Shown here: positions 18,701-33,639 of the stretch, piece after piece
Position numbering within the stretch: position 1 is the first letter of the stretch
Layout of the letters: every line of letters starts with the position of its first letter
Assembly (NCBI GenBank): GCA_963969495.1
Contig: OZ018335.1
Span: forward strand, 83,744,354-83,808,353
Source of the DNA: Ceratothoa steindachneri
Lineage: Eukaryota > Arthropoda > Malacostraca > Isopoda > Cymothoidae
Direction of reading: 5' to 3'
Length of the DNA stretch: 64,000 nucleotides
Program-made: the position numbers and the translations under genes
Notes under the pieces: model-generated
Database searches by the model: none
Seen by the model: the letters and a program-made list of their open reading frames with translations, nothing else
Told to the model about the DNA's origin: nothing

Positions 18701-19240
18701 TCTAAATGTCCACAGTCTACGGGAACCAGGACGCAGTTTTCACTTTGTCCTGTTCGGCCGCAGGCGCAGTGAGATTCGCAATCCTCTACTACGAGAACAC
18801 GCTCATACTACACTATAAACCTTCGCAACCACATCCAGCCATGTTCAAGCACATGTATGTTATGCTGCTGAGCGGTTTTATTTTAATCGAAAACTCGACG
18901 GTCTCATCGAAGATGTCTGAGACACGACTTATACTAACGACTTGGACTGTGCTCATCACTCTAGAATTACGGACTGAAGGCAGGGATTTCATTTATCCAC
19001 AAGTCTCCTGCCTGTACCCTACTCTCACTCTCTATCTCGTGACCTTGATTCATACCTTACAATTCCCGTTCGAATCAAATCACCGGGATTTCTGTCTGCT
19101 TAAGAACAAGAACAAACTATCCATTATCTGTAACTCTTCCGAAATAGCTGACTACATTGAGTCTTCTTTTCCTATTATTATTTTTAAATGTTTGCATTTG
19201 TATTCTTAGTTTGTTTAAGCTTATATTAATTAAGACATGG
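18701..19240 (+). other. Unassigned open stretch of 167 codons
   Basis: An open plus-strand frame (18706-19209) has several hydrophobic segments but no motif I recognise and no visible splice or polyadenylation context. In a region this rich in relics it may be chance or the trace of an element. Confidence 0.15.
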
Positions 19241-22200
19241 CTCCTCCAACTAACGAGACGGGGTCGCCTAGGATAAACTAATTTAGCCGTAAAATACAAA
19301 TGCTTAAATTGACATAAGGCGAGGAAACCCAGAAATGTCAACTGGTGCCCATCTTCGCACCCCAATTGATTGCAATAGTAACCTTTCTGGCTCCACTAAC
19401 TTCATAAGAACCTACGGTTAAGCCCCGAAAGGGGGTCCTCTGCTTAGCGTGTTACACTTGGTACCTGAAGGAGTAGCACATCCTCCCAAACTGAGTGAAA
19501 ATTAGGAAGCCGTGTCACGGGGTCGATTATAACTCTCTTACGGGGCCTGGGAAAGATGTTGGTGTGCTTTCAGCTCGCCACCACTCAGCTTTACTTTACC
19601 TTTATATGAGTTTTATTATTACAAATATCTTTTAAACCTTTTCTACCTGCACTTTTACCAGTCGGAATGTTCCCCCTCTCATCCTGCGATCACCCAGCAA
19701 CAGTGTATGATAAATATAGGTGATCACCCACCCTATCAGTTAGTAGACCCGCCTATCTCTACCTCTCTTTATTTCATGCCTCTCTTCCATTTAACCATTC
19801 ATGCACTTCTATCGACAGTGGTACTGGCTGCTCGGCACACTTTTATCCTCCTATGAACCTTAGTCGAGTGGCTGTGTATAACGTGAGTTGCCTACCTGAT
19901 GTGAGGGCCGAAAGCCAGTTATATAGGCAAGTATTAGGCACGGAGCTTGTTGGCCGAGCGACTTTCCTCACCTGTCTCAAGTACACATATAAGGTGGCTA
20001 CACCGGCACTATCCTTTATAGTTAAATTTCCAGGTCAATTTCACCTATATAACATGCAGGATTGGGAGATCTTTTCAATGCTGAATAGGGACCGTGTATA
20101 TGGAAAGGATTGCATTCTGAAAATTTCTGATCCTCTATACACTTTTCTCTTAAGTCATTCCTGGTCATAATATCTACTTTAGAAGAGCCCTTTTTTTCTT
20201 TTTTATTAATATGGTAACAATAAAAGTAAATACTGAGACAGTGCATGGGAATTTGCTTCCAAGCGAGGACTCGCCCTCCATAGGTATAGGGAAGGATGAA
20301 GTAAAACAAGACACCCTTCGACCAGTAGAGGGTCTGCCCTCTCACCAATTGCATGAGACAAAAATGTTTCCTATTTTGCCAGCTTTGGAGCCACTCTCGA
20401 GCAGCTCCATTTCTGGAAAGGAGATGGACCCCTGTGCTGTGGAGGCTTACTCCTCTCCCACTCACCTAACACTATGGATGAGGGAGCTTTCCTCTTGCTC
20501 TTTTATGTGGAGTAGCCTATGGACGATTCCATCTTCCGATCATTGAGATTCCCCGTTTTTCTATCACAGGGAACTGCCAAGAAGATAGTCAAGCAGTGCG
20601 AAATTGACTTCTACCGGTGAGAGCGACTTATTAGGGCCAACTCGCTTTATCAAAGGGGAAAGGAAAAGAGAAGATCGTCTTGGCCTGCTTAGTGCATTCA
20701 GGTATTTTGATATTGCAATGAAGCAACATTACTGCCCCCTCTATTTCTCGATGAAGGTCGTGTGGCCTTCCAGTGAATTGACCTCGATTTCAGGAACAAC
20801 GAAAGGGATCCGTGATGCGTTTGTTTTAGTTTTTTTTTGGGGGGGAGGGGTAAGCCACATAGCGCCCCTCAATGAGCTAGACATGATCCTGGAGGTGATC
20901 CAGCCACCAACTTCAGGATTTTCCATGGTGCGAACTTGGCCTTACTGTCAAACACTGAAACTGAATCAGCCTCTGTGCAAACTTCTCTTCACCTCGGTAT
21001 GCCCCCGAAGGAATAATAAGAAGTGGGATAAAGATCTTGCAGAAGCCGGTCCGTCCAGCCTAAAGGATGCTTTTGGCGGTAGAGAGAAACGGGTTCTTAT
21101 AAAGGAAGAGGACTAAGGCTGCCTTTCTCTCTGCGGGAGCAACGGCGACGGATGGATTTTTCGCCGATTCATCAAGCGACAAGGCCACCCGCATAGCCAT
21201 TTCTGCCCCCATTCGAAAACATTCTGGGGGTTCTATTGACACAAGGTACTCCTCTGGCAGAACTAACAGCACAAAAGGTTCCCAACTAGCCTCGAATAAA
21301 ACCAAAACTTAACCGAGTTGTTAGATTGACATGAGGCAACACTCGTAAAGGTGGTCGTGAATTCGTCATTCGGGGTTACTAAAGCTTCCTTTCAAAAGAA
21401 AGCATCGTCTCTTACACCTCCTCAAAAGGTTAAACTCTTGAGCTCAGAGACAATGGATCGTGCAAAGGAATAACCAGCGCCTTTGTGGCCACCTCATCCA
21501 CAGAAGATTTCGAGATGAAGGGAGGAAAAAATTCGCATAGCGAGCACAACCTCATCCAATAAGACCTTGAAGACGACAATGCCTTCTACCCCTTGTTTGG
21601 CCACCAGGGTACGGAGTTCTGCCACCAGGAAGAGTACGTGCATTCTATGAGAATATTTTGTTTAAAAAGGGTCCTTATATCTCCTCCTAGCTGAAACTGA
21701 TGGGAATATTCCATTAATTCACTTACCGAGGACTCCAGGAGCTAGGTAGCATCGCCTCCTTCCTGGACACTCACCCGGTTTATAAAGGCTTTGCTTCCAA
21801 TACCTCCTTGCGGGCAGTTGTATGCAGCTGCACCTGTATAGGATGAATTCTATTATTTATGTGTATATTCTACCGTCAGCCGTCTTTGACGCCCGGGACT
21901 TCACCACATCATGACACGGTTGCCAAGACAATGATCAAAGCTCAAAAGCTGATTCTTTCCATCTTGATGAACCAACTGGAGATTAGTGTCCTAAATATAC
22001 ATGAGTGTCGTGGTACACCCCTCTATACCCTACACTACTTCTATATTAGGTGAAGTATGACTTAATCACCTACTGCAATGCGAACCGTTGAAGGACTGTT
22101 CGCAGGGATTAACGACTCCCTAGGAGGCTAAGCTTGAGGCTTGACGAGATTTAATTGAACAGGCTGAGAGTATCGTTCAAGGTTAGTTAAAGATGAAACC

Positions 22201-22620
22201 AAAAAAATATAATTTTATTTACAAAGAATAAAATAAGAATAATAATAGCAAAGGGGAATTATTTAAGTTGAAAGATTTTCTTGATAATTATTATGAGGAG
22301 GGATGCTCAAATGGAATTAATTGATTAATGTACCTAGGCTTATATAAAAAAGTGGAACTTGACACTACTAATAATGGATGAGATTTCTACCTTACGGGTC
22401 GATGACTTCGAGGAAGGTCTTTCTTGTGATCAAGCAATGGGGAACGATCCGAATAAGGCAGGTAGAGCACGATCTGAACCAACCTTCCAATGAAAATAAC
22501 CAAACTTCAAAGATGATGTTCGACGGGGAATATGGGAATTCTCGTAATTCCACTGAAAGAGGAATCTTCATTTCCTCTAAGGAAAACGATGAAGATATTC
22601 TTCTGTTCGATTAAACTAAG
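19241..22620. other. Higher-GC island, unassigned
   Basis: Base composition is visibly more balanced than in the flanks, and there are several open frames of 70-170 codons on both strands (for example 20604-21116 plus, 20022-20465 minus). None shows a motif I can name. A plus-strand frame at 22378-22614 ends just before AAGGGGGACTGTTG, which resembles a polypurine tract followed by an LTR start. The island may be an old LTR retroelement of a family I do not recognise. Confidence 0.3.
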
Positions 22621-25600
22621 GGGGACTGTTGCACAAATTCAAAGACTTGCCGTTCACAAAGCTACCAATTGACTTGTGTAGAATGACGGCTGAAGAAGTC
22701 TGCTGCCTGAAGAACGCTCACGTGACTAGACGATAAGGACGGCCTTCAGGTGCGCGCTGGACTCTTCAAACTACAGAATAACTCGAGTATTTGTATGCCC
22801 GATTCTGGAGGGGAAATAAGAGTTTGGAGAAAGGAATCACAAGCTCCAGACATCTTAATACGGAGGCAGAGTCGATTCATCATTTAACAGCAAGTGATCA
22901 ATGGTATTGATCACTTTCCAATTCAAATATCATTTTCTGGACCACTAAAATCTGCACTACCCCCACTCCCATATGCCTTAGGCATTTATACTTTATGATT
23001 TACCTATTTCATAAAAGAATTATTTCATTATTTAACTGCCACACTCGAGGAGATAACGTCTATGGATGAAACGTTCAATTCTTCCCCGGCAAACTGATCA
23101 CCATTAGCCTATCTATTATTCCGAGAACGTCAGGCCGTTTTGCCTGCAGACAGATTTCTTGAAGTTCAGTCGAGTGTGAGAAGTTACTTAAACAGAAACG
23201 TTATGACAACATGCGCTATAAGTGCCCTAAAAAATTTTCAGTGTCAGTGAATTTCTTGAACTAGGGCTAGGTTTAGATATGTTTCGAAGCACCTCCCATA
23301 ATCTCTCTGGCGATCAATCGTGTCTTCACTTAACTAGAACGCTCTTCTAGCAGAAGTGTGAAAACGAGTGAAAACAATTTGAGGTAACTTCGCGCTTGTC
23401 TCCGCTCTTTTTCTTAAGTCGAATGGAACCTCAGTTTGTACCCTGCGCCCCTAGCTGAGTTTTCTCAAGCGCTTTTTCCCCATTTCCTAGCCTAGAGGCT
23501 GCTCGGCTATCATTGAATGCTCGTCGTTATTTAGTCGAAGTCAGCATATTGCCCTTTGCTATAGAGGCGGAGAAACATTTATCTTCAGGTTTGCAATGAT
23601 TGAGTTGCGTTCCAACCTTGCTTCGTGAGAGGAAACCGTCTCTGGTCCCTAGGATGAGGATGTCCCGCAAACCATACTTCGACACATGCTGAGCGATGAA
23701 TGACTTTTCTGGTAGAGTTGTTCACAAGGATCTGGACAAACTTATCCTTTCACATTCCTGGCAAATGCGAACTGAGCTTGCTTTTCACGTGATCAATCTC
23801 GCCCAATCTCGCTAAATTTCTCCGTGTTTAATTTCGTTGAAGAAACTAGTAAAGGTTAAAAAAGCCTTTATTCTGAATGTTGGGCTCCGACTGGAAAATA
23901 CCCTCTGAGTTGCATTCCTTCATAAGCAGCAATATGCCACGGTGTTTATCGATGATGTAAAGGCCTATTATACGGTATGACGTCAGAGTATCATGAATTT
24001 TCTCTACATGATAGAGGCGAACGGACGCCTCCTAAAGTTTATTGCTGAGTTTGTGTGAGATCTTCGATTTGGCTTGGGTATGGTGGCATCACTCTTCGGC
24101 CAAAGGAAAAAAGAAGAGAGTGAGCTGAAGAAAAGTGTCTTCATTGTCACAATATTTGCCTTAAGGAATATGTTATCACATCGCTGCTGCAAAAAGAACT
24201 ACTCAATACAATCTCCATGGAAGAACTTTTGATCTTGTTTTGCGGCGGCCATAAATCTAAATAGGCAGTGTCGACTACAACAGGCATTGAACTGAGCACA
24301 GTTTTGGGTTTTACTTGGCCAAGACTAGAATGTCATACCTTTGCCGCCATCCGCGGCTTCAAACAGACCCAGACTTTTAATTTCAAATTGGATTTGCTTG
24401 GAAGTTGTTGATTCACACCTTCCCTATGGTCTGTTTTTCGACCTATGCCTAAATTTGGAGGCTCATATTAGCTGCCTCAGGATCTCCTGTATCCGTCCTG
24501 CCATTCAAAACTTAGAGTGCTCATAGGGCTTCTCTTGTTTTTCTACTGATCCTTTGTTCATTTGAAGATTGTTTTGGATGCACGTTTTATGCATCCGCAT
24601 CCGAGCGTGTATTGAGGTAGGTAGACACGACCCCTATACCGGCCTCTGCCTGGCGACCGGTGGCTTCCGCTCGTCCTCCATCGAGAGCTAACTTGTAGAT
24701 GCTAAGAAGATGCCACTCGCTATGTGCAGTGCATTATGCGCTTGGACCCGTGATCCAGGTGCTTCCGTCAGTCACCAACATCTCTCACTGCATATGCAAC
24801 CAATCTTGGTCATGCCTATGTAACCTAAAAACACTATTCATACCATAACTCCCTTTGTTTTAAGGCTAGGAACTGTTTCGAGAGATCAATGTAGCTCTCT
24901 GGCCGGTGGTGCCTCTAATTCTGCAAACGACGCCGCCCTGTACAGTACTAACTTTAACTGTTTGTCGCCACGCCGATGCTCCCAAACTTTTACAGTGTAA
25001 AGCAGAGTGCATTCGGCCTTTTTGAAAAACACTTCCTGCCATGCTGGATACATGCCCTGGTATATGGAAGGTGCTGAGTGCCAGGAAGTATTCAAGCAAT
25101 GTTTTTCTTATTCTGCAACATTATAATGTTATTTTAAAAAGTACAATTTACAATTTTCTAACAGGCTTTAAAAAAAATAAATCCTACATCTTTTATACAT
25201 TCTAAATCATTCTATCTAAATTTAATAATACATTAGCATTATTTTCCAAACAGTCAAATTAAAAAAATCCATGCCATACCAACAAAAGCCAAGTTTTGGA
25301 ATCAAAATAGAAATTTTTACCTAAAGAACAAAAAACAACTGAAATTTTGCTACATAGTGTTATGATAGTTTATTAATTTTGTTATTAAAAAAACAGTGGG
25401 CTCCAAAGCTTGGGATATGACTGTCTAGTGAGGGGGATCAAATATTTGGATGCATTTAAATAAAATGTTCAATATATGATCAGTATTTCAAAAATGAATG
25501 GTAATCCTAAAACGAAGGTATTTTGATGTGTTAACAAAATATAATGAAATTTCTGATACTGAAGAGTATTTTATAATTTATTGGCGAAGTAATAATATAA

Positions 25601-28600
25601 TTGTACAACGAAGTATATAGATATTAATAAAAAATATAATTAAATTAGGTTGTTTACATAGATTGTGGTCTAGATTTTTCTACGAAGAACTTGAATGATG
25701 CTATCGGTTCCACCAATAGTTAACCTAGTTAGGTTTTTACCTGCATCGCCGCAGGTCTATTGGTAATGCAAATCTGGTTTCCAGTTCATTTCCTGTCCGC
25801 AACGAGTCACTGGCTTAATGTAGCCAGCTAAAACCAATGCTTCCAAAGGTAATTTAGGTCACTGAGTTTAAATATGCTATAGCTTGACCACCAGTAAGCA
25901 CCACTTAGTGACTAAAGTTGCTCAATCAGCCATTTTTTCCGCACATCCATTAATCCTAACCCATTAAAGAAATTGTATGTGTCGGGTCTAGCAAGCAAGT
26001 GTGACGAATACGACTAACTATTTACGACTTAATAGAAACGATAAATGTAATTAATATGCTTTTCAGCATTTACAAAGTAGTTCACAGCATAAAGGGCTAG
26101 ATCAGGTCCCTCAAATTTTGAATAACCTCCTTTAGCTTCGGACCATCAAACTGGAACATTTTATCGTTATGGTTACGAGTAAATAGCCTTCCTTTGCTTG
26201 AAAATCAAAATAATTGCTTTTTAAGTTGAATGACACTACTAGATGCTGCATACTTCCTCATGGGGAGCTTGTTGCAGTAAATAGCTTACTACTGGAGATA
26301 ATGCGTCGTGCCTAGTTCAATACCTGAATTTTAGCGACTATGAAAGTGCCTTGATTGCGCCAAGGTAATTTTAAGCTCTACCTCATCCTGTTCGCGATTT
26401 TCCTGGCCCAATGACTGCTTTTAACCGGACGAATGTCGAGATTGTCTTTTGCTCAGTTCACGAACATGTACATAGGAGTGGTGGGAAATGAGTACATTGA
26501 TGAGGGCGACAAAGAGTCCGCGAGGATTGGGATACCAGACTAGCGTTTCTATCTTTCTCACACACTATATACCTTTCCAGATACTTGGACGAGAGAAGTC
26601 ACTACTAATTTTCTCTCGTACTCAATTTGGGCTCGCGCATACATACATGTGGATTCTTAAAATATCTAGAGGTGTAGGACCTTTACCATCTTTTCGGTTA
26701 GGGAGATGCAACCTATCTCAGACGGTTGTGCCTACCTTCTTTTGCTTCTTTTTTGTGGCTTGCTTCTTTATTTGTTGTTTATTTTATATGTCATTTGCCG
26801 TAAACCTTTCGTAGGCTAAATTGATTAGGGCGACTCGTGCCCTTGAATGCAGTCACCACATAGACTTTCAATGGAAAAAACATAAACCTTCTTCAAAACA
26901 AGTTAGCTTGTGAACCCTTTTAAACCTTTCTCCTTGTCCTGCTGGAAAAAAATGGATTATGGGTGTTTCTGAACAGGTTTCAGACAGAGAGCATCATAGA
27001 ATACCTTAGGACAGCATCGTATTTCTCTAAATTCGTGTGACATTACAAACGGTGACACGACCTAACTCTGAAATTTCAAAGCAGACACACCATTACAAAG
27101 CCACCATGCTTTACTGTTAGCACAACCCCCTCTCGAGTTCATTGCTTTCGTGGCTCTCTGCGGATACTAACGTGGTATAGGGCCAAGAACAACTGAAACT
27201 TGGACTCTTGGGACGATCAAAATGTCCTCATCTACGCTTGGTGCAATTGCGTTGAGCACATAGCCAAACAACACTACGTCACTTCGGCTAAAGGCTGATA
27301 AGCCGCTTCTAGTAAACTTTACATTAATTAAAGCGTTGTGCAAACAATTTGTGACATACTATTTTGACGGATGCAGTAACCTGGCTGCCATCTGTCATTT
27401 CATGAAGGAGAACTGCAGTTTTGAACTATTCCGAAGGGTCATGCAACGCAAAATCCTTTTATCCCGTTGGGTGCGGATCCCAGCTCATCGAAAACGAGGT
27501 CGTTCGTGGATTTTTACACTTTTTTGGATCCTCTTTAACACTGTTGCAACACCGGAATGTGACACGCAGATCTTTCCGTCGATCTGTCAGAACTCAGCTG
27601 ATAAAGTCCTTGTTCAGTGTGCGTATCACACGTCATGCTTCTATGGTATAGTTATCTGTTTTCGCCATTTTCACATGATTATCAGATCCTGTTGACATTG
27701 AGTATTTTATTATCCAACAAATTTGATATATTATATGAATAAATTTGATTTTAACACACCTTAAATTAATACCAATATTTCATAAATTTTATACAATCTC
27801 CACATTAGATATTTCAATAAAAGTTATAATGCAGCTTGTACTATTACTTACTCCGTAATGTGCACGCGCAGGCAATCCTACCCCAACAAATACATATCCA
27901 TAACTAAGGAATGAGAAAAATTCGATGTGTCGGAAAACATTTCGCGGAGCTGCCTTAGTTAAATGTATTAGATAACTTATTTAATAATATATTAGAAATA
28001 GGCACCCTTACTATATTTGTAAGTAATTAAAAGTAATATTTTTATGAGCAGCCCCAAAATATTTGTTTCACCTCTCTGTAAATTATATTGAGAGACTTTT
28101 CTATAGAATTCATCAAAGCAGATTTTTTGCCAGTTTATTTCAATATGTATCTGATGAGTTCAAGTAAATTTAATGCAAATAAATCAATAGTAGGAGGAGC
28201 TTTAAGAACCTTTGGCGTAATGCCGTAGAAAAATGCTGAAAAACAATTGAGGGAAGTTGCCAACTCCTAAATAATTGGTAAATGTTAAATATTACATTTA
28301 TTTTAATCCCTTAGTCAAAAAGAATTAGCCGATGATGATACTTTTAGAAGTTTCTTATCTTTTAAAAAGATATTCCCTACAGTTCCTCACTGGACTCTCA
28401 TCGAAAAAGGGGAGATTTCGGATTTTAGTTCTGCCTTGAGCTTTGAATTAATTGCCACGAGGTAAAAGTAAAGAATCATAACTTTTCCTCGTTCTCTTTG
28501 ACATAGTGAGGACAAGAATGCTAAGATGCTAAAGTTTTAATAAAAATTTCAACAAGCTTAAGAAGATTAGATTTAGTGGTTCGATAAACGCATGATAATG

Positions 28601-29559
28601 AATTTTGTCTAATTAATGGCAATTTTCTCTTATCGCTGCTTGAATGCTTCATTGACGGTAGCTTTTAGTTCGCCTTACCCTTTTTCCAATCAAGTCAAAA
28701 TACACTTTAGATATAAAAATAATTTCATCATAGAACGTTATTTTTGATTTGCCATACAGCTAAGCAGTAAAGCTTTTCTAGATAGAGGGATTAATGAGAA
28801 TGTGTATAAGTCAGAGGAAAAGGTATATTAAATATCAATATTCATTTTTCCCATTTTTAATTATAATTAATCATATAGTGTGCAATATTCAGTTTTTTAT
28901 GAAATTATCTGCTGCAAATAAATAACCAAATTTAAAATATAGCAAATATAAAGAAACGTAATCGATCACTTAACATCCTGAAAACCAGCAAAATTACCTA
29001 AAATCGAATCCGATACCTTTATCATCGTTGCCATTTTAAGCGAGTTATAAGAAAATTAAAAAATCTCTGAAATAGAAATTGCGCCACTGTCATAAAATGA
29101 GCCAAAGTAATTATATGGAATTTTAAATGATCTTAAGTAAATGATAGAGTGCATAGGTCACTTTAAGACGACGAGGGTGTCAGTAGTGGATTCCAAACCA
29201 CCTAGTTAAACATTAAATGAAGGTTTTGTAAATCTTTATACTATCTAAGATACAAATAGCTTATCTTAAAGAAAAGGCATTATAATTTTGAAGAAAAATA
29301 TATACTTCATGGAAACGGAATTGTCATTAGTCTTTATATTTAAAAAAATTAAAATTTACAAACGGCTGGAAATTATTTCAACTCCATTAATGAAGGGAGA
29401 ATTCTTGGGAAGTTCAATGAGACAAATATAAGACCCATTTTCCAAAATGAATTTAACAGATTTTTACACATTTTCCCTCTTTCACTTAATTTCATTGTTA
29501 GTAAACACATTGAAGTACGTTGTTAGACATAAGATCGAAGAATTAATCTAGAGAGCAAT
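22621..29559. other. Long stretch without recognised features
   Basis: Two moderately GC-balanced parts (about 22.6-25.1 and 25.7-27.7 kb) and AT-rich flanks. Open frames such as 27336-27695 and 26488-26814 on the plus strand carry no recognisable motif. I could not assign any gene, RNA or repeat. Confidence 0.4.
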
Positions 29560-30100
29560 AAATTAATCACTAGAACACTGCTTTCGAGGCGTTTAGTCAA
29601 ACCCAACCAATTTCCTCTTTTTTTAGGAAAATGATAGAAATATTCGACCAATATAAAGCCGTAGCTTTATTATATCTCGACTTTTAAAAAGCTTTTTAAA
29701 CACTTCACTAAACCGAGTCTTAGATAATGTAAAAGAGCAGTGAATAACGTGCAGTGTAGTGAAATGGTTAGAAGTTTCGCTGAAAACTGTAGGAAGAGAT
29801 TTTTTGTGAATAAGAACAGTTCCTCTTGGACGTCGATTACTAGCAACATTCCTCAGGGATTTGGTGAGGGCTGTGTTATTTCAATATTCCTATATAAACG
29901 ATTTTGATGGGAATTTATTTTATAAAATTTTAAAGTTTTCGGCTAAAATTAAACTACCTTTTAAGGCAAAACCTGTATAAATCTCGGTTGATCAGAGATT
30001 TTTTAAAACATATACTGGTGCTTTAGCGGAGGCGATTGAGTTTCTAAGCTAAATAGATGGAGATATGTTTAATAAAAACAAACATTTTTTCCTTCTTTAA
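29560..30100 (+). pseudogene. LINE reverse-transcriptase remnant
   Basis: Across changing plus-strand frames one can read YKAVALLYLDF-KAF (RT motif A), VKWLEVSL, then YINDFDGNLFYKILKFSAKIKL. These are the blocks around the catalytic loop of CR1/Jockey-type RT, where FADD reads FSAK. Stops are frequent. No ends were identified. Confidence 0.6.
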
Positions 30101-30999
30101 GAAGTTGTAAGTTCTATTATGGAATATATGTTCCAGCTCTTCCCTCTATACATGTGAAAGGAGATAATAATATTGTAAAGCGACAAAGGACGAAATTATT
30201 TTTGCAACTAAGAAAGAATGAAGCACTTCATTTTCAATTATTTGTTTCCAGAGGAGAGAAGGAAATTACTTACTATGTAGAAACGTCAAAAGATTTGTTT
30301 AGTTTGCTAAGTTAACTGAGGAATCAAACATCTAGTCAAATTTACTATAATATAAACAACTTTGAATCCCAAAATTAATTTAAAGTAGTACTAAATATAA
30401 TCTGGCATATGTTTCGGGTGATTCTTTATTGTCAATTAGTTCAGCCCTCGTTTCCTGATGGGGAGGTCGTGGGTTTCCCATTTGGCAGAATCCTCTTTTC
30501 CTTGATTATGCAAACTTCTCTGATCCTTATAAAATACAAAATAAGCATGAATAAGGTACTTAATTGAGCTTCAATTTATTAATGGTTTTCTACTTTCATT
30601 AACATAACAAATAGAGCCAGAACCATGCTAATTACTTGTTTGGGAAGGTAAGGATTTCTTTGTTCTCAGTGAATCAATTTTAATGAAACCTTTTCCAGCT
30701 GTCTGAACAAAATATAAACACAACCGTTGTAGTTTCATTAGAATATGTTACAGCTTTCAGAATCGTCGTTTTGGGTTCACCCACGCTAATAGAATATATA
30801 CTCCTTAAGAACAATGGGACGTCGCAGAAGCTCAAACGATAAAGAAAATTATTTTTTATCAAGGAAAGTGCTGAAGGCACTGTTCATGTTTTGGCCGAAA
30901 AGTTAGTTCTCCATGGGGACAAGGTAGACGATTTTTGAAGGAGCCTTCGGTAATGAAGAAGCAATCTGATTGTGGGACCTGCAAGAGTAACATTTTTGG
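30101..30999. other. Intergenic, nothing recognised
   Basis: AT-rich spacer between the LINE remnant and the Tc1 remnant. A short minus-strand open frame at 30680-30880 has no motif I can name. Confidence 0.4.
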
Positions 31000-31650
31000 A
31001 TTTGAAGTATATTAGCCACCAGGACAAACAAATTAAGTCGTTTTCACCGTCGCTGGTTGCTCCATGTACCAAAGACCATCGGAAACAGTATCTTGTGCAC
31101 CATAGCTTCCGTACCAGCTCCTCTAGAACTGCCATCTTGAAACCCCATTTAAAAGACTTTGAGGCTTCAATGTGCCAAGAAGTAAATGACGTTGGATATG
31201 AGTTGCGTTCTCATCACTGATGAGACCAGGGTGACACTTAACAAAACTAATAATTAAGCATATTATTGGGTGCATTTCGGAGATGAGCGTCACCAATTGA
31301 GAATTCAATAGCAGGGAGGATGATTAATGTTGTGGACAGATATATTTGGACATAGACTTGTTGGCCATGTGAGGATGCATAATGGAGTTAAAGTGCTTAC
31401 AGCCGCCTACAGTAATTATTATTTGAAAGAGGTCTTGGATTCCTGGTTAGAAGACATACCGTTGTCACTTCTAGGGACTCTATTTTGTATGCTTCTGTGT
31501 TCAGAGACAGCCAAGCGATCCTAGGCTCATATGGAATACTAGGTGACAAGTTGTTTGTTTGGACGCCTGTCTCCCCAGATCTTGACCCAATCGAAGATTG
31601 GTGGTCCTTTATTATACAAGATATTTATGCCGATTGACGTTAATTTTCCT
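31000..31650 (+). pseudogene. Tc1/mariner-type transposase remnant
   Basis: The plus strand shows LITDETRVTLN near 31215 (first catalytic Asp block), then MLWTDIFGHRLVGHVRMHNGVKVLTA at 31327. After frame changes SAQTAKRSWAHMEY-like sequence and PDLDPIEDWW near 31580 follow; the last is the third catalytic block with Glu. The DNAP block carrying the second Asp is not readable. Distant from the copy at 14080. Confidence 0.75.
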
Positions 31651-33639
31651 CTTATGAAGTATTATGGGTGACCATAAGTACTGTAGCAGAGACAATCCAA
31701 TTTATTATGTCAAGAAATCATTTATTTTTATTATTGTTTTCTGTTAGATATATATGTAATGTATGATTAATGTGTATAAAGTATCCTTCTTTTTCTTCCT
31801 ATTTTGTAGAACAGCTGGGAAAAGGTTTCATCAAAATTGATTGAGAAAGAACCGAGAAATAGCTTTCTTGAACGAGATAATAGCGTTAGTCATGGTGTAT
31901 TAGGGACATACTATTGCTCTAATGTTGAGATAGCTTGGATAATTTATGTTTGAAGAGACTAGTCGCTTCTTGATAGCGCGGTGAAGAAATTCGGGTAGTA
32001 CCCCAATGTTTTCCTTTGCCTTAAATTGGAGAATGAGCAAATTAAACTTTTTTTCTTGTTTAATCAGAGGTCGTTTGCATTCAAAGGTAGCAAAGCTGTG
32101 CTGATCCTTGATGAATAAGCCCCATTCATGACTCGTTTTTTGCTGATTATCACTTAATAGATGAAAGCGGGATTTAAAATTCTGTTTTTCAGATAAGCTT
32201 TGAAATTATTTTTACAAGACAACAAGGAATTAAAATAGTACTTATGGCCAGAACAGAAACTATGGTTTGAATTGAATAGAAAATAGGGCATCACACCCAT
32301 CGATAGCCAAACTTAGTGGAAGCTCTGAAAAAGTTGAAAAGTTGCAATTCAAGAGAGAACTGGTTGAATACGAATGGTCACTAATAAAGATTTAATGAGC
32401 GTAGTACAGAGACCGCGTACACGGAGTCAACATATGTATATTTTTTTAAATTAACTTACTTCGAGTGAAATTTTTTTCACGATAAATAATAAAATAAATG
32501 TTTCTCATATCTATACAAAATTCCTGGCGAATTGTTTGTATTTGTTTTATAAGGTGAGGCATAACTTCTCATACAGAGAGAAATGTTTACAAAGGGAATT
32601 GGCCTCATCATGAACAACAACTTATGTATTTTATTTTAGTACAAAATCTTTCCTCAACCTGAAATTATTCTCTACGATAGTTAGTAATATAAAGACTTAT
32701 ATGTGATGGAATGTTCACTTAGTGACTGATAACCAGAATTACACATTAGTGTAATACACTACAATTAAAATAACTTTAGTTTAATCTTTAATGAGTTTAT
32801 ATATAATTGAAGGAGGAGTAAATTCTATGTAATCTCCTTAAAAATCAAATGAATTATGTGCTTATCATTCGTTTTAAACATAGGTTGCAAACAATTAATA
32901 CATTCAGGACCAGTTAGAAGTAATTTATCGCTCCACGCACTATCGTCATTTTCATCACTGGAAGAAAAGAAAATTCAGTTCTTCCCTAGTCAAGCATGGC
33001 CAACCGTCATATTGGAGTATTATTCTAACATTACTCTTTGATTATTATTGTCGATTTTTTCTTAAACTCTAAAAATTGGCCATTCATTCATTTAATTTTA
33101 AAATTAAAATATCTCATCTGGAACCGGATCTACACCGAGTAATATATTTTGGAAAAAGCATCATAGGTATTGTTTAAAATTTTTAAATATTTCTCTTTTT
33201 TAGTTTTAAATATACTTATTTTGTCTACTTTTTAGCTAGATATTTTTCATCATTGCTGATATTTGAGTGAGTAAGAAAGTTCAACCGACAGTAATTATAG
33301 TTGAGAAGAGAATTCATTTGTATTACATATCCAAGTTGGTTCATTCCCAATAAGCTAGGATTGGAGCTCATATGAATGAACCAAATTTATATATCTTTTA
33401 TTTTTTTTATTTCCATTTAGTTGAGAGAATTTTAAAACGCCTTTTTCGCCTTATCGACCCTACTATACATCTTGGAATCGAGTTTCTCGTATAAAATATC
33501 TTATATTTTCCTTGGAGAGACCTGATGGAAAGCAAGAGAAATTTTTTGGTGATCTAATTCCGATTTCTGCTTCAATCCTCTACGTACCCAATGTTATCTA
33601 GACCCTGGCATTGCTAATGTTTTTCCACGCTGAGATTTT
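31651..33639. other. Intergenic, AT-rich, nothing recognised
   Basis: No coding or repeat signal that I can support. A 61-codon open frame at 32856-33041 is unremarkable. Confidence 0.5.

Noticed and set aside
19060..19080. GTTCGAATC resembling a tRNA B box
   Set aside because: No A box at the right distance and no cloverleaf could be drawn, so neither tRNA nor tRNA-derived SINE is called.
20022..20465. 147-codon minus-strand open frame
   Set aside because: No recognisable domain and a competing plus-strand frame over the same bases; not enough support for a gene.
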